Source of the DNA: Panagrolaimus kolymaensis
Lineage: Eukaryota > Nematoda > Chromadorea > Rhabditida > Panagrolaimidae
Assembly (NCBI GenBank): GCA_028622995.1
Contig: JAJQJQ010000003.1
Coordinates: forward strand, 8,184,001 to 8,248,000
Length of the DNA stretch: 64,000 bases
Direction: 5' to 3'
Shown: piece after piece, positions 1 to 15,927 of the stretch
Numbering within the stretch: position 1 is the stretch's first letter
Layout of the letters: every line of letters begins with the position of its first letter
The notes under the pieces: generated by a model
The model's input: the letters and a program-made list of their open reading frames with translations, nothing else
What the model was told of the DNA's origin: nothing
Databases searched by the model: none
Translations under genes and position numbers: made by a program

Positions 1-1779
1 GATATTATTACGTATAGTATTCATATGACTTTGAAAGAAATAAAGTCTAACCGGATATAAAAATATTTGGCTAGACACAAAAAATACACGAATAACAACA
101 AGATCGACTGCAGCAGCAAAGGCGATCTATGATAAAATAATATTTATTTTCTGAAAAAAAGAAAAGATAAGTTAGTTTTGTTTTGAGTGACTTAAAAAAA
201 TATGAATGAATAAAAAAAAAGTTCATATCGCGCAACGACAAAAAAATAAAATAAAAAATGGACCAACCACAACAACAACAACGACGACGACTCGCTCTCG
301 CTTAACAGCTGTGATAGAATGAGAAAGAGGAAGGAGGGCAGCAGAAGGGGGAAAAACAGAACAAAAAAAATAATCACGCTCTTTCTCTATCTAACTACGA
401 ACCAATAAAAAAAAAGATCTTGTGGTTTAAAAAAATGATTTCTTTTTTATTTATTTTCGCTCTGTCGTCCGTTGCATAATATTATTATGTCTTTTTAATG
501 ATTGCTTTTTTTAACTTTAAAATATAAATTTTTTTGCAAACATGACCCCCTTTACTTCATTTGTAAGCAAAAATATTTAAAAGTAAATGGAACCAGAACA
601 GAAAATAAATTTATTTACAGGAAGGAAAGAAAAAAACAAAATTTTATTTTTAAAAGCATCCATCCATCGTTAGCTTTTTTTGTTTGTTAAAGATAGAGAG
701 TTCGAGGCCAATAAGACTAGCACAAAACTGTTCTCTTAAAATAAATATATTGAAATATTTTATTTTTTTTAACGAAGGAAGAAAAAAAATGAGGACGCAC
801 AAAAAGGTAGAACATAAAGTCAAAGGTACTGACTGATTCACGTGATAAATAATGTGAAATCAGCTGATTCAAAAAAAGAATTTTAGTCGTTGTCGTCGTC
901 GGGTGTCTTACGTCGTCGTTTATAAAGTTGAAAAAGAAAAAAGGAAATAGAGTTCGTGTCGTCGTCGTCGTCCGTATATGCAAGTCAGTCAGTACCACCA
1001 ACCAACTAACAAACAACCAACAAAAACCAGCAAGCTGGATGGATGGACGACTCCTTTTCCTCCTCTCTTTTGTCATGGGACTCAAAAATAGTTGTTGTTG
1101 TCATTTTTTTCCAAAGCACGAAGGAAGAAGAAAAAAAGTAAAAGAAGGATAGGAAAGAACGAAGAAGAGGAAAAAGAAGAAAGCATCGCTGCTCACATCA
1201 GCTGTGAAAGGAAGAAATATAATAGTAAAATAGTTAGTTTGTCGTCGTCGTTCAATGTGACTACTGACTCTTAGCACGAGCTAACAACAACGCACACTTT
1301 CATAACGACCACCATCGAATCTGCATGTCACGAAGGATCCATCCATCCTCGTAGTAGACAGAAGACAAAAAAAAAGAATTGAAAGTATTTGTTGCGCCCC
1401 TCCTAGTTTTCTTTTTCTCTTTCCCCTCTTTTTTTTCTTTAGTTCAAACAACTATTTTTGCAGAACTTTGAACTAACAACTATAACCCTTGAGGTAAAAT
1501 AATAATTGATTCCTATCATCATTTCATTTTTTTGATATTTATATATTCTCTTTTTTCGTCATCATTCATAAACTGTGATGGTGAAGATGGAATAAAAGCA
1601 GCAACGAAAAAAATAATTTAAAGTAATGGCGTCAAAATGTCTCCCAACAACAACAACCAAAAAAAACCTTCAAATAATAAAAAAAAGTTGGTGAAAATTT
1701 TAAAAGCAAAAAAAATACTAAAGAATATATAAAAATAAATTACAGAAAAACTATTTGTACTAATGTGCAGCTGACGGCC
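1..1779. other. Intergenic / 5' flank of the FIC gene
   Basis: I see no convincing coding exon here. The stretch holds A/T homopolymers, scattered GAA and CTT runs, and GTC/GTCGTC microsatellites near 885-905 and 955-972. Open frames in it translate to low-complexity Phe/Leu/Lys or Thr/Ser strings. It probably contains the promoter and 5' UTR of the FIC-domain gene that begins at 1780. Confidence 0.6.
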
Positions 1780-3539
1780 ATGACTGTTACACCTCCACCA
1801 TCAACAACAACATCAATGAATGGGCGTCGAGAAAGTCGAGCGACGATGATTCAAGAAACAAAAACGATCGAAAATAATAATAATGTTGCTGTTGTCGTTC
1901 GTAGCAGCAGTAATGCCCTATCTAAAAAGGTTTGGATATCGATCGCGGTTATCTGTATTTTATCTTCGATATCAGTTCAATTTATTGCTCCATTTATTCA
2001 ACTTTTATTGACCAATTCCTTAATTTGTTTAAACCCATTTTTAAATGATGATATTAAAAAGATTTTTGATTGCATTGGAATCGTCAATGTTAATAATCAG
2101 CAATCACAATATCAAACAAGATTCTTTAAAAAAGAAATCGGTGGCTTACAAAAAATAACATATTTTTATGAACCGTTTTCCGTGGAACCTTGGGTTACTG
2201 ATGATGATGGAGATGAAAATTATGAAGAAACATGTAAGATTTTTTTATGGAAAATTTCTTTAATTAAGTAATTGCCTTTATTTTTTAGCTGAGCTTCGAT
2301 TATCTGTAATTCCTCGACGTCCTACATCCCCTATTCCTGATCCATTCACTGAAGCTGAAGCAATCGCAGCTTTACAATTAGCAAAAAAATCTCGAGAACG
2401 TGGAAATAATCGCAAAGCTGAAGTTATTATTGAGCATGCATTTGCTTTAGCTCCACATCATCCAGATGTGTTAACGGAATATGGAATATTTATGGAAACT
2501 GTAAGAAATAATGTTATTGAAGCTGAAGGATTATATAAAAAAGCTTTAAATCTTAATCCATCTCATTCTGAAGCATTAATGTAAGTGACAAAACAAAGGC
2601 AAAGAAACAATTAATTTTATGTGTTTTGTAGACGCCGAGCTAAAACTCTTCCATTGGTGGAAGAAATAGATAATAATATGTTTCAAGAAATTCAAAAAAA
2701 GCGTGAAATGTTTTTAAAAATTCCTCGATGGAATTCAGGATTGAAGCGAGCTATGCGTGAATCATATTTCCAACATATTTACCATACAGTGGCATTAGAA
2801 GGAAATACATTTACTCTTGGGCAAACTCGATCGATATTAGAATCAAGAATAGCTGTAGCAGGGAAAAGCATAATCGAGCATAATGAAATTCTTGGAATGG
2901 ATGCAGCTTTACGATTTTTAAATCACACACTTGCTCATGTTGGAAGTTTAAAAATTGATGATATTCTTGCAATCCACAAAAGGGTCCTTGGATACGTGGA
3001 TCCCATGGCTGCTGGATTGTTGAGAACCACGCAAGTATATGTTGGAAGCTTTACTCCAACTGCCCCCGAATTTGTTAGACAAGAGCTGGATGAACTTGTG
3101 GAATGGCTAAATGATGAAGAAACGCTTCGAATTGATCCTGTAGAATTGGCTGCTTTGGTCCATTATAAACTGGTTTATATTCATCCATTTATTGATGGAA
3201 ATGGTAGAACGGCAAGGTTGCTCATGAATTTTATCCTTATGCAAGCTGGCTTTCCACCTGTTATAATTCCAGTGGAAGAAAGAGGCCAGTATTATTTGCA
3301 TTTAAAAAGTGCAAATGATGGAGATCTTCGGCCCTTTATAAGATTCATCGCTAAAATGACTGATGATTGTTTACAAGTAAGTCATTCCAAAAAAATATTT
3401 GTCTTAAAATAATTATTTCCATTTTTAGTCATTCATAAGCTCTTCATCAATTTGTGATCCAAAAGATTGCCCAGAAAATGGTAAACTTGGTACTTCAGGA
3501 AAGGCAGAATCAAAAATTATTGAAACTAACAATGATTAA
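1780..3539 (+). CDS. fic-1: FIC-domain protein adenylyltransferase (FICD / FIC-1 family)
   Basis: Exons 1780-2233, 2289-2580, 2632-3376 and 3429-3539 encode 533 aa. FICD is an ER type II membrane enzyme that AMPylates and de-AMPylates the chaperone BiP. A Thr/Ser-rich cytosolic tail precedes one hydrophobic anchor at about residues 51-77. TPR-like helices (spacing of Ala, Leu and Tyr around LYKKALNLNPSHSEAL) lie at about 175-250. The Fic core carries the catalytic motif HPFIDGNGRTAR at about 433-444. The autoinhibitory helix motif TVALEGN at about 301-307 retains its Glu, so regulation should match animal FICD. Length is close to human FICD (458 aa) and C. elegans FIC-1 (508 aa). I chose the ATG at 1780; an in-frame GTG at 1765 is not needed. 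The gene is convergent with the PEBP gene. Confidence 0.95.
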
Positions 3540-3794
3540 TATTCTTTCAATCAACTTCACTTTAACTTTACAAACACATATATATATATATTTAACGGGT
3601 GGCAATCTTCACGAAAAACAGGGAAACATATGTATGAAATTTAACCGGTGCCAAAGTGCAATCAATCAATTTTAATTTTAAACGACGCCAAAAAAGTTTA
3701 ACAATTTATTTATTTGATTTTATTTTTCAACAAAATAATCAGAGTTTATTTATTTTTTTTATTTTACGACAGAGATTGAATTAATTAATTAATT

Positions 3795-3800
3795 AATAAA
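3795..3800 (+). promoter_or_regulatory. Candidate polyadenylation signal for the FIC gene
   Basis: An AATAAA hexamer lies about 255 bp after the stop codon at 3539, just before the convergent PEBP gene ends at 3852. It follows a (TTAA)n run at about 3778-3794. Assignment to the + strand gene is by position only. Confidence 0.35.
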
Positions 3801-3851
3801 ATAAAGTGCAATTAATTTTTTTCTACAATTAATTTACATATTTTTTCTTTT

Positions 3852-4591
3852 CTATTGTTGTTCATTTTTACAAATAAAATAATTTGCAGCAATGGGAGCT
3901 CCTAGTTTATGCTTTTCCATAAATTGTTTTAAACTAAATTTCGCTCGGGATTTATAGAGTGGAACTGAAACCCGACGGCCTTGATGCTCAAAAAGTACAA
4001 TCAAATATCGATGTTCTCCTGTACGAGGTCCAGGGGCTGGACTGCCATATGGTTGTTGATGTTGGCCTTAAAAAAGTTTTGTGATTGTTTTTAACTTTTT
4101 TAAATTGAGATTAAAGTGAGTTACCTCCATTAATGCCTTCAAGAATGTTACTTGCGGGAATGTTTACAACCTACAAAAAAAAATTTGACGACTTTTTTCA
4201 TATCTTAAAAGTTAAGTGAAATCCACTTGAAAAAGAGCACGTTTTTTGTATCAAAAGTAAATAAACAACAAAAACTCACAAGCCAATGAAGCCATTCAGC
4301 AACGGAAGGATTTTTTCTTGAAAGATTGTCAGGATCTAAAAATATATTTTATTTTATTAAATAAATGAAAGGAAAATAAATATTTTTACCGATCATGATT
4401 AAACTAAAAGTCGATTCAGGATCACATTTTAAAGTAACTCTTGGAGCATTTTTCAAGTTACGAACAGCGAATTCCTTGCCTGGTTCAACAGGAATTCCAT
4501 CAAACACAACATTTAATTTTTCTTTAGGGGCCTCAGGGAGGACACTTGGAATGAGTTCAGCGCTTTGTAACGCTGCACCAATATCGCCCAT
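3852..4591 (-). CDS. Phosphatidylethanolamine-binding protein (PEBP/RKIP family)
   Basis: Exons in coding order are 4591-4390, 4335-4280, 4170-4125 and 4066-3852, giving 172 aa with all phases consistent. The PEBP ligand-pocket signatures are present: DPD with a downstream WLHWLVVNIP block (the DPDxP region), then GSPAPGPRTGEHRY, equivalent to the GxPxGTGxHRY motif. The C-terminus, EKHKLGAPIAANYF, is typical of animal PEBP1. No signal peptide is present, so it should be cytosolic. Family members bind phospholipid head groups and modulate kinase cascades. Exon 2 opens with the DPD codons right after the first intron. The start is the first ATG of the long first exon. Confidence 0.93.
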
Positions 4592-5249
4592 GTTTAAATT
4601 CTAGAAAACTGAAATAAGCATCAAAACTGTATCAAAATCAACAACAAAAAAAACACCGCAAAGCTTTTTTATTCACTTAAAGAAAAATGTATTTACTATT
4701 GAATTTCTTTTTGTTAGCTAAACAAAACGGAAGAAACTCTGTGCAGGCGTATCTTTCCTTTCCTCAGATATCCCCGCCTCCGCTGTCGATATAAGTAAGC
4801 AATTCGTCCTCGATCGTTTCAGTTTTGACCAACTGTTTTTCATTTATATTTTTCTTGTTTTGTTTTGCTGCAAAATTGCTATTTTAAAAATATTAAATAA
4901 AAATGCCGCCGTTTACTACAAAGGTTTCTTGTTGATTGTTGTTTGTGGGTCGTAGTCGCATCGGTTAAATCCAATTTAAAATAATTGCTTAAGGAACAAC
5001 AACAAACTCAATAAACACATGTTTTTAAAACATAAAATGGCTTTCTATGATTCATTCTTTTAGAAAAAAAGTTATAATTGATGATTGGAAGATTTTAGTA
5101 TGTAATTTTTTTCACAAATTAGAATTTTTTATTTGATGCTTGAACTTGTAAAATTTTTTTATTAAGGAAGTATTTTTTTAGAATTTTTTTTATTTGCTAT
5201 TACATAAGCAGCAATAAAGAATAAAACAAACAAAATGAATCTCTTAAAT
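4592..5249. other. Intergenic, no gene seen
   Basis: This lies between the PEBP start and the broken LRR gene. A slightly less AT-rich patch at about 4735-4830 has no usable frame. It may hold the PEBP promoter and first untranslated exon. Confidence 0.5.
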
Positions 5250-6405
5250 TTAAAGGATAATAAATTGATTTCCTAATAAAGTAGAATTATCAGTAATTGG
5301 ATTATTTTTGAGATAAATAAATGCTCTTCGTTTCAATAATTTTTCTGGAATTGTTGATATATTGCATGATTCCATTTTAATATATTCTAATTGGGGAAAA
5401 CATTCTTTTGATCCAAAAGCATTTTCATGAACAATAAAAAGCTTTGGACTGTAACTTAAAGTAAGAGTCCATAAATTAGGGAAATTACAGAAAGCACAAT
5501 CTCCAATATCCATAAGTTTCAAGGAATTAGATAATGTTAAAACTTTCAAATTTTCATTTCGTATTTCTTTGTCATATTTAAGTGAAGTTATACTGGTATT
5601 ATAAAAAGAAAATGAAAATAAATTTGTAAGAATATTAATTGCTTTTGGAAGTGAAGTTAATGGATTATGTGACAAATCAAGATTGGTAAGATTTCTAAAA
5701 TTATTTTATGAATAAAAAACCATGAGTTTTCAAAACTTATGTCACATTGCTAAAAACATCATCATTTAATACGACAATATTGCAATTTTCTAAACTTAAG
5801 TCTTCAAGATTAACCAACGATTTTGTAAAAATTCCATCATTAATAAATCCCGCAATGCCTGAATTTTCGTCAAGATTTAATGTTCTAAGATGAAACATGA
5901 ATTGAAAATTAGATGGTGAAAGAATAGAAATATTACTCCGTCTCAAGTGTAAATCAATTAAATGAGTACCAAGCTTTTTTGTTAATACATTTTCATCAAT
6001 TTTAATAAGAGTTGTATTATAAAAGCCTAAGCTTTCAAGCGAAATGAAATCGTCAAACATTTCATTTTCAATATATTTTATTGAATTATCAAAAAACCTT
6101 AAGTTTATTATATTCCCTTCTTTTCCAGCAAACAATGTTCCCTAAAATATAACAGATTCAATGGAAAAAAATGCTAAAGTAAAACACCCATTTATTTTAT
6201 TGAGAGAGAGGTTTTTAAGTACATACAAAAACTTACTTACTTTTTTTAAAACAGTTGAAAAATCAAAATATAATTTTACAAAATCTTTGTAAAATATTTC
6301 GTAACTCAATGATAAGACAAGCTTTCTTACACATTGCTTTATTTTTGCAACAAAAATATATCCGTATTTGTATGAATCAAAATTAAAAAAAAGACTTAAA
6401 GGCAC
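5250..6405 (-). pseudogene. Leucine-rich-repeat protein gene, broken (no start, lost splice donor)
   Basis: Three minus-strand blocks form one LRR protein: 6405-6241 (5' limit unclear), 6141 to about 5739, and 5694-5250. At least eight repeats of the LxxLxL type are readable, for example LTNLDLSHNPLTSLP and LEDLSLENCNI. The first intron (6240-6142) is normal GTAAGT..TTTTAG. At the second intron the repeat frame can only be kept by splicing after GTGAC, where the next bases are ATAAGT instead of GTAAGT. The 5' block has an in-frame TGA just upstream and no ATG, and the attractin 3' end lies only about 200 bp away, so there is little room for missing 5' exons. I see no signal peptide or membrane segment. 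It is best read as a 5'-truncated remnant. A functional gene with a non-canonical donor and a hidden 5' exon is possible. Confidence 0.7.
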
Positions 6406-6615
6406 ATTTTTTAAAAATCAAAAAATGCTGCATAGAAAAAGAAATGCACAAATATTTGCTACGATTAAAGAAAATAAAAAGTAAAAAAACAATAAAGAAT
6501 TAAAAAAAAAAAGGAAGAAAGAAAAAAGTGAAATTTTGTATGTTTTTTTTCCCGTGAAAAAATAAAATGTTTTTAAAGGCATGAAATTAAAATATTATTA
6601 TGGCCTCGAAAAGTT

Positions 6616-9600
6616 TTAAGTATTGCTAGAAAATGGATTTTTAAACGACATAAATCGTCGAAGAGTTGATTTTTGTCCTGATTGTTGATTATCTGAATCT
6701 GGAGGTTGCAATAAGGCTAATTGAGATTGTGTTAAGGAACACAATGACGAAGCCACAGCGAGTCCAGAAGTTCCATGAGGGGTATAATTTTGGCCTCCAG
6801 TTGGTAATCTCACAATTAGAGTATAAATTCCTGATTGATAATTACTGCAAGGCTCGATTGAAATTGGAGTTGCAGAATCATATTGCTTTGTTGATAGATC
6901 AAGTAAAACCGATGCAAATGGACGCGAAGCCATCTAAAAATTAAAAATAGCTGGGAATTTGCAACGAAAAAAATAGTTGGAAATTACTCTTTCAATTTCA
7001 ACATGTTGAGTTTGCATTTGATGATATCTTTCCACTCGCTGTTTAATAACCCAAACAAGACCAGCTATGACTAATAGAACAACAAAGCAGCTGGAAAAAA
7101 AATAAATAAATACAAATAAGTTTTTTTTCTCTTCAAGCTTCAACAAAAGAAAATTGAAAAGAAAAAAGTTTGCTTACGCTGCAAAAATAACAAAAAATAA
7201 AATCCAATTGATTGGTGGAGATTGAGCGAAAGAAATTTGAATTTTTACGGGTGTTGTAAAATTATATACTTTTACATGGAATGTTGTATTGGATTCTGTT
7301 CCAAAGGGTAATAAATGAAATCGAGAATCAGTGGGGCTCCAAGTTTTCTTGAAACCATGAGCATTACACGTATTATTTGAAAGTATTTTAGTTGGGTATT
7401 CGCTATCATCAAATGCAGAAGTTACTGAAACATCTACATGGGCATCATTTAAGCCATCGCATGAAATTGAAAATTGCACATCGGTGTCATGCTAAAAAAA
7501 TAAACTATAGTATAAAAAATAGATAACAAAATAAAATTACTTTAAAAGGCACAGCAAAAAAGTTGATTTGATTTACATATTTGTCTTTATCTTCATTATT
7601 GTCCAATTTGAAAGTAAAAATAAAGTCGATTGCAAGTTTATCTAAAAAATCACACAAATTTTTATTTATTATTTAATTCCAAAACTTACATGAACATGGC
7701 TTATTATTTTTTGGATCTCCTTCGTATTTATTATCACATAGGTCACAATGATCTCCAATGACACCTTTAGTTGTGCAGAAGCAATACCCTTTTTCATTAT
7801 CACATGATTGAGCTTGATCATTACATTGACATTCAGTGCAATTTCCACCATTTCTTGGATCACCAAAAAATCCATCCGCGCATCTTTCACAATGTTCTCC
7901 AGATGTATGATCTTCGCAACCATTGCATAATTTAGCTTCAGTGCCCAATTCTCTCTTTTTTGAACAATGACTATGTCCATTACATTGGCATTCAGGTTGG
8001 CCAGTAAAATACCAATGTGTTCTATCACAGCTTCCATTAATGAATGGACCATTAAGGGAACCAGCTAAACATTTGCCTAAACCTGTGCCATTTCCATCAT
8101 CGCACCAACCACATCGAGGACCAATTTGCTGACATTCATCACAAGTTTTTTGTGAAGAACAATCAGTTGGATCTAATTCACATGCTCGATTATTATGGGA
8201 ATTAGCTTGAGTTATCCATGATTCACATTGGCCATATGGAAAACTAATCATATAAGTATCCATGCTTACGCATCGCTTGGTTGATGGACACCACATGCAA
8301 TTACTTTGGGTGCAATTTTGACAATGAGTAAAGCTTGAACATGGTAACGGACATGTTGCATTAGTCGCATTAAAAGTTTGAAGATATCGAAAATCAGCTA
8401 TTGTTCGAGTTGAAGGTTGCATGCTATGGGCCAAAGATGCAATTCTTTCACTTTGAATTCGATTATGTTGTTCAACCAAAATAGCTAAAATACATTTTAT
8501 ATTTATAAAAACTTTTGATTAATAATAAAACTGACCTTCATCTTCTTGTGAAATGCAAGAAGGCCTTGCATCAATTGTAAACCAAGAACAATGATTCATT
8601 TGTCGACAAGCATAACAATTGGTTGCTAAATTGCATTGCCTCTTTTTAGTTGGAAATATTAAATCTTTTGATTGCAGCGGGCATGCTTGACTTTCGCTTG
8701 TTATTAATGCGGAAGAATCTGTGCAACCTGTATCTGAGCACGTGGAACTGCTTTCACACCATCCACAATTTTTCTGGCTCAAACATGTTTGACATTCTTT
8801 AAACTCGGAACAACGTAAATCTCGATTACTGAAAAATATATTTTATTGTTTTGGTTTTTCAATTTTTTAAAAAGTTTGTTTACCTCATTCCAGGGCAATT
8901 AATTATGGAATTACTTCGAGATTTAATCAAGGAATAAAATGTTAGACGCATTGAAACGTCATGATCAACTCGGATACAGCTTCGATTACTCGCGATAAAT
9001 TGGCATCGATAACCATCTTTACTTCCTTCACAACTTTGAAGATCTTCGGTTGTTGTATCGCAATCATCTAAAAATCAAAAACAATTATAACTTATTCGTT
9101 AAGGTAAGAATCTTTACTAAGTGTTAATTTCAATACATCATTTAGCATAATTCCATTGAAGCCACCAAAAACATAAATATTATTTTTGTAAGTTACACTA
9201 GTGTGACCATAACGATTGACATTAGCAAATCGAGAATCAGGCTCCATATTAAGCCATCGTTTGCAAGCTACAAAAAAGTAATTTAGTTGTTACCAAAATT
9301 AAAACTTTAATTTTACCAATATCGTATGCTATTATTTTAGATGAATAACATTCACTATCCCTAACTGAAGTGGATTCATTATGACTATTGCCTCCAACAA
9401 TAATTAATTGTTGATCAACGATCGATGCAGAATGACGGAATAATTTTGTGCCGCCTGAACCCAAACTTTCAAATGTTTCAGTATTGGGGTCATAGACAAG
9501 TAGCTCATCGCTAATATTATATGCAGCTTCTTGGGAAGCTTGATTATAACCTCCATAAATATAAACTGCGACATCTTTAGTGTTTTCTGAATACAAAGAT

Positions 9601-11086
9601 GAAGCATGTCCAAATCTTCCGACCACATCGTCTTCTTTTCCAAGACGCCAAGTATTTGTGTCTAAAAAAACAATATTTTTAATGAAAGATTTTGGAATAG
9701 AAAAAAATTACCAAAAGAATAAATTTGAACTCGATGATAGAAACCTTCAAAAGGATTATAACCAAAAAATATATACATTTGATTATTGATTACATGAGCT
9801 GTATGTCCTGCAACAGCTTTAGGAAGGCTTTCGGGATCATCACTATTAAAATGGATTAAATTCCATTGTTTTATTGTAATATCATATCTCCATAATTCAT
9901 TCGTAATTTTAGTGTTATTTATTACTCCGCCAAATACGAATAATGAATCCTAAAGAAAATTTTTGTTTAATTTTTTTAGTACTCTTTGATTGAGAGACTT
10001 ACTTTATAATATACCATAGAATGATCATATCTTGTTAATGGTGGCACTGGATTCATATTTGGAATTATCTGAGTAAAAGTTTTATCCGCGTTGTCGTAAG
10101 CCAGCAAATCTTGGTTAGATTTTTCAGTAAAATAAAAGCCACCATAAATATAGGTAACTGTGTTATTTTCATTTATGGCACTTGCATGGGAGGCTCTTGG
10201 ACTAAATTGCATTGAATTGACAGTATGAACGGTATCCCAAACAGAATCTTTAATTTCTACTTGACAATAATCACCTTTAAACCCTCCACTACATTTACAA
10301 ATATTCGAATCAGCTGTACATTGTCCATGAAGGCAAGGTGTATGATTTTGATTATTTGCTAATTCGGGAGTGCAAATTGGTAATTCACATGAACTTCCTG
10401 TATATCCTTCATTACAATGGCAAGTTCCATTAGTACATGTACCCTTACTATAGCAATTATTAGGGCATAATTTCCAATTATAATTTACATTAAATCCTTC
10501 AAGATTATATGCTAAATCACTAACAAAATAAACTATGGCTTTTCCAGATGGCAAAGTTAATTGGCGATTGGATTGTCGACCACTAAAAAGTTTTTATCTC
10601 TTTTAAAATATTTTTTGAATATATTATTCTATATTTTTACCTTAAAACTGCAACTAAATTATTATCAACTGAATCACCATCATAAACATAAAAATGATCC
10701 CAACAGCATTCAGTCATAAATTGAGTTATATCCAGCTGCAGCGGACTTTGAGTATTTGGTTCATTTTCTATTATCCATGTACACTTTGATGAAGCGGTGT
10801 AATTACCTTTTCCATCAGAAAAATTTTGTTGAGTTGAATTTAAATGAACCCTGCCAAAACAATGCTCACAAAATGGCCCGGTTAAACCTGGAGGACAAAT
10901 GCATTTATTATTTATAAATTCACCATGAACACATGGAATTTGAGATTTGGATGGAATTAAATTTTTTTGACTTTGCAGAATTCCTTCTATCGGAGGTATA
11001 TTGTTAAATAATAAAAATATTAATAATAAAATAAATATTTGATATGGAATTATCACATTTTTAGCGTGAAATAATAATATTGACAT
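6616..11086 (-). CDS. tag-53: Attractin-like CUB/EGF/Kelch membrane protein (TAG-53 orthologue)
   Basis: Twelve exons in coding order: 11086-10641, 10582-10003, 9949-9712, 9661-9317, 9267-9118, 9067-8884, 8828-8536, 8484-7690, 7641-7541, 7491-7178, 7090-6988, 6933-6616. They encode 1288 aa, close to C. elegans TAG-53 and mammalian attractin. Order of parts: hydrophobic signal segment (about 15-35), EGF module, CUB-type region ([15 protein letters not shown]), two EGF modules, about six Kelch blades (IYGG, VFGG, IIVGG), PSI cysteine clusters, laminin-type EGF repeats, a juxtamembrane beta domain, one membrane helix, and a cytoplasmic tail. The tail begins MASRPFASV and contains SGLAVASSL, both conserved in the attractin/ATRNL1 tail. 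In animals the family acts in neurite behaviour, melanocortin-pathway regulation and membrane-protein turnover. An in-frame TGA precedes the ATG at 11086, and a TTTTTAG site near 11174 suggests a spliced leader or 5' UTR exon. Confidence 0.95.
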
Positions 11087-13290
11087 TATTCTGCTGGCCG
11101 CAATAATACAGAATTCCAGAAGTCATCCAGTTTAAATAGGTTTTAACTTCCAATTTTTCGGCTCCAATGGAATCTAAAAACCAAAGAAAAGAAAGAAATT
11201 AATTTAAATTAAAAAATATAAATTTTAACATTTCGCGTGTCAGTACAATATTAGTTTTTAAAAGCTTCTTATAAAAAAAAAGAAGATTAATGCTCGAATT
11301 AAATATGAGGTAAAAAAATCGATATAAACAAAAAAATAAGGACAAAAGAAAATTGATCGTCGTTGCATTTGCATAGTGTCACCATCTGAACATTTTCAAT
11401 TTGACAACCATAAATCCACTTTTGTGTTGTCTGAAAAAAAATGAAAAAGAAGAAGAACAGTTCCACTTCGCGCACCCATCACACACATGTTTATGTGAGA
11501 TATAAATATATATATGGTCTTAAAGCGAACGGCTATTCTTTCTTTTTTTGGTTGACCGATTAATGAAACGAATGATTTTTTTTTATTATTTTCGGTGTTC
11601 AACATTGTCGAGATTTATTTTATATTTGAAAAAAATAAAATTGTCTTTAATTTTTTTAGCTTTGTTCTTTGATTCTCCAAAAAAAAACTTTTATGTTTTT
11701 TCTCTTTCTTCTTTCTTGATTAGTCATTTTTCTCCGTTTTTTGAGTTTGCTTAGGCATTCTCAAAAAATTCATTCCAGAAACACTTTTTTCCTTTTTTTG
11801 GTGGAAAGACTTTTTTTTTGTTGAGAAAAACGCTAAAGTCAACCCAACCCTTCTCTCATTTTTATTTTTTACGCGTTCTCATTTGGTATTATGACGTATA
11901 TCCTTTAAAAAAATTTAGATGGATGGAGTGCAGAGAAGCAGAGAGAGAATATGAAAAAAAATGTTACAAACTAAAGTTAACTAACTGAAGCCACGAACAA
12001 CCAACATCATTATTTTGTTGTTGTTGTGCGCCATCTTTTTTTTCCGTGTGTCAATCCTCGCTCGCGTAAGTCGCGTCAATATTTTGAAAGGAAAAATAAA
12101 AAAAAATGAAAGTGAAAAGAAGAATAGCAGCGTCCATCCAAAAAAAGAAGGAAGGAGTAACACAACAACTAACGAGCGAGAAGAAGAAGACGTTGTCGCT
12201 CAAATAACTCTCTTTTTTTCTACCATTGGCGGCAGCAGTAAGTTGAAAAAGAAAAAGCGCAACCGGACTTTTTTTCTTTGCCCCCAAGCAGCAGAGAGAA
12301 ATTTTTTTTAACAACGACGACGCCAGTAAAAAAAGCCTTTTTTATATAATATTTTCTTTTTTTTGCCGTCTTTGACGCTACCGCTACTACCACAACTGAC
12401 TGCTTTCTTTGAGATGGATGCGAGAGAGCCGTTTCTCATTTTTCATTGATTGGTTTTTATTTTGACAACCTCGTTTATTTTTTTATTTTCTTCTTATCCT
12501 TTTAAAGCTTTTTTTTTCTGTTGGTATCTCTTTGGAAAAATGATGATGACATTTTATGGGTACCACTTATTATCCCGATATAGACATTTTTTTATACCTC
12601 TAAAATTAAATCTAATTTCTTATATCTAAAATTGATAGAATGTACGTACGTAAACCCGTAACTAATTGCCTTTTTTCAAATATCCCTTTTGGTTCTTTAT
12701 TGACAGCTATTTTTTTTTGACAACAAAAAGAAAATATATCATAAGTCGACAGTAGACTTTTCTTCTCTACCAAAAAAGTTAAAAGCATGCTAAAAAACGC
12801 TGAAGCATTTTTTTGGCTCCATCTGTGGACTTGTACACTCGACTTTAAAATAATTAACTACATTGAAAAATATTTTTTTAAGCCAAAAATAATTATTGAA
12901 TTTTATTAATGAAATTACCAATTGAGAATGATGTTTTTTTTATAAATTCCCAAAACGAAAAAAAGACTACCCTCTAATGTTATTTTTTCTCTTCATCTCT
13001 CTCAAAAAAAGTTTGCTTGTTTTTTTTATTTCTAAAAAATATATTGACGAGTCACGTTTTTAAAAAAAAAAGCTTCGTCAGCGTTACCTTTCCGCTTTCA
13101 ACAAAAAATGCTTTTTGACTATTTCGAAATTTAACGATTTTTTAACGATTTTCGATTTTTAGAAAACTTGGAGACGACGACAATGTACGTGTTTAGCTCT
13201 TGAGAAAACTAGCAACAACAAGAACTTTTCGGCATATTACATTTAAATTTTATAATTTCCATAATAATAGAAAATTTAATTAATTAAAAT
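11087..13290. other. Intergenic between divergent attractin and TMEM184 genes
   Basis: A 2.2 kb A/T-rich spacer with homopolymers and GAA/CTT runs, presumably holding both divergent promoters. Frames near 12000-12310 open on both strands but encode low-complexity Lys/Glu or Phe/Leu strings without family features. I see no RNA gene or mobile element. Confidence 0.55.

Positions 13291-15927
<2,637 letters not shown>

Noticed and set aside
717..1274. Overlapping ORFs on both strands upstream of the FIC gene
   Set aside because: Low-complexity translations from GTC/GAA repeats and homopolymers, with no splice support.
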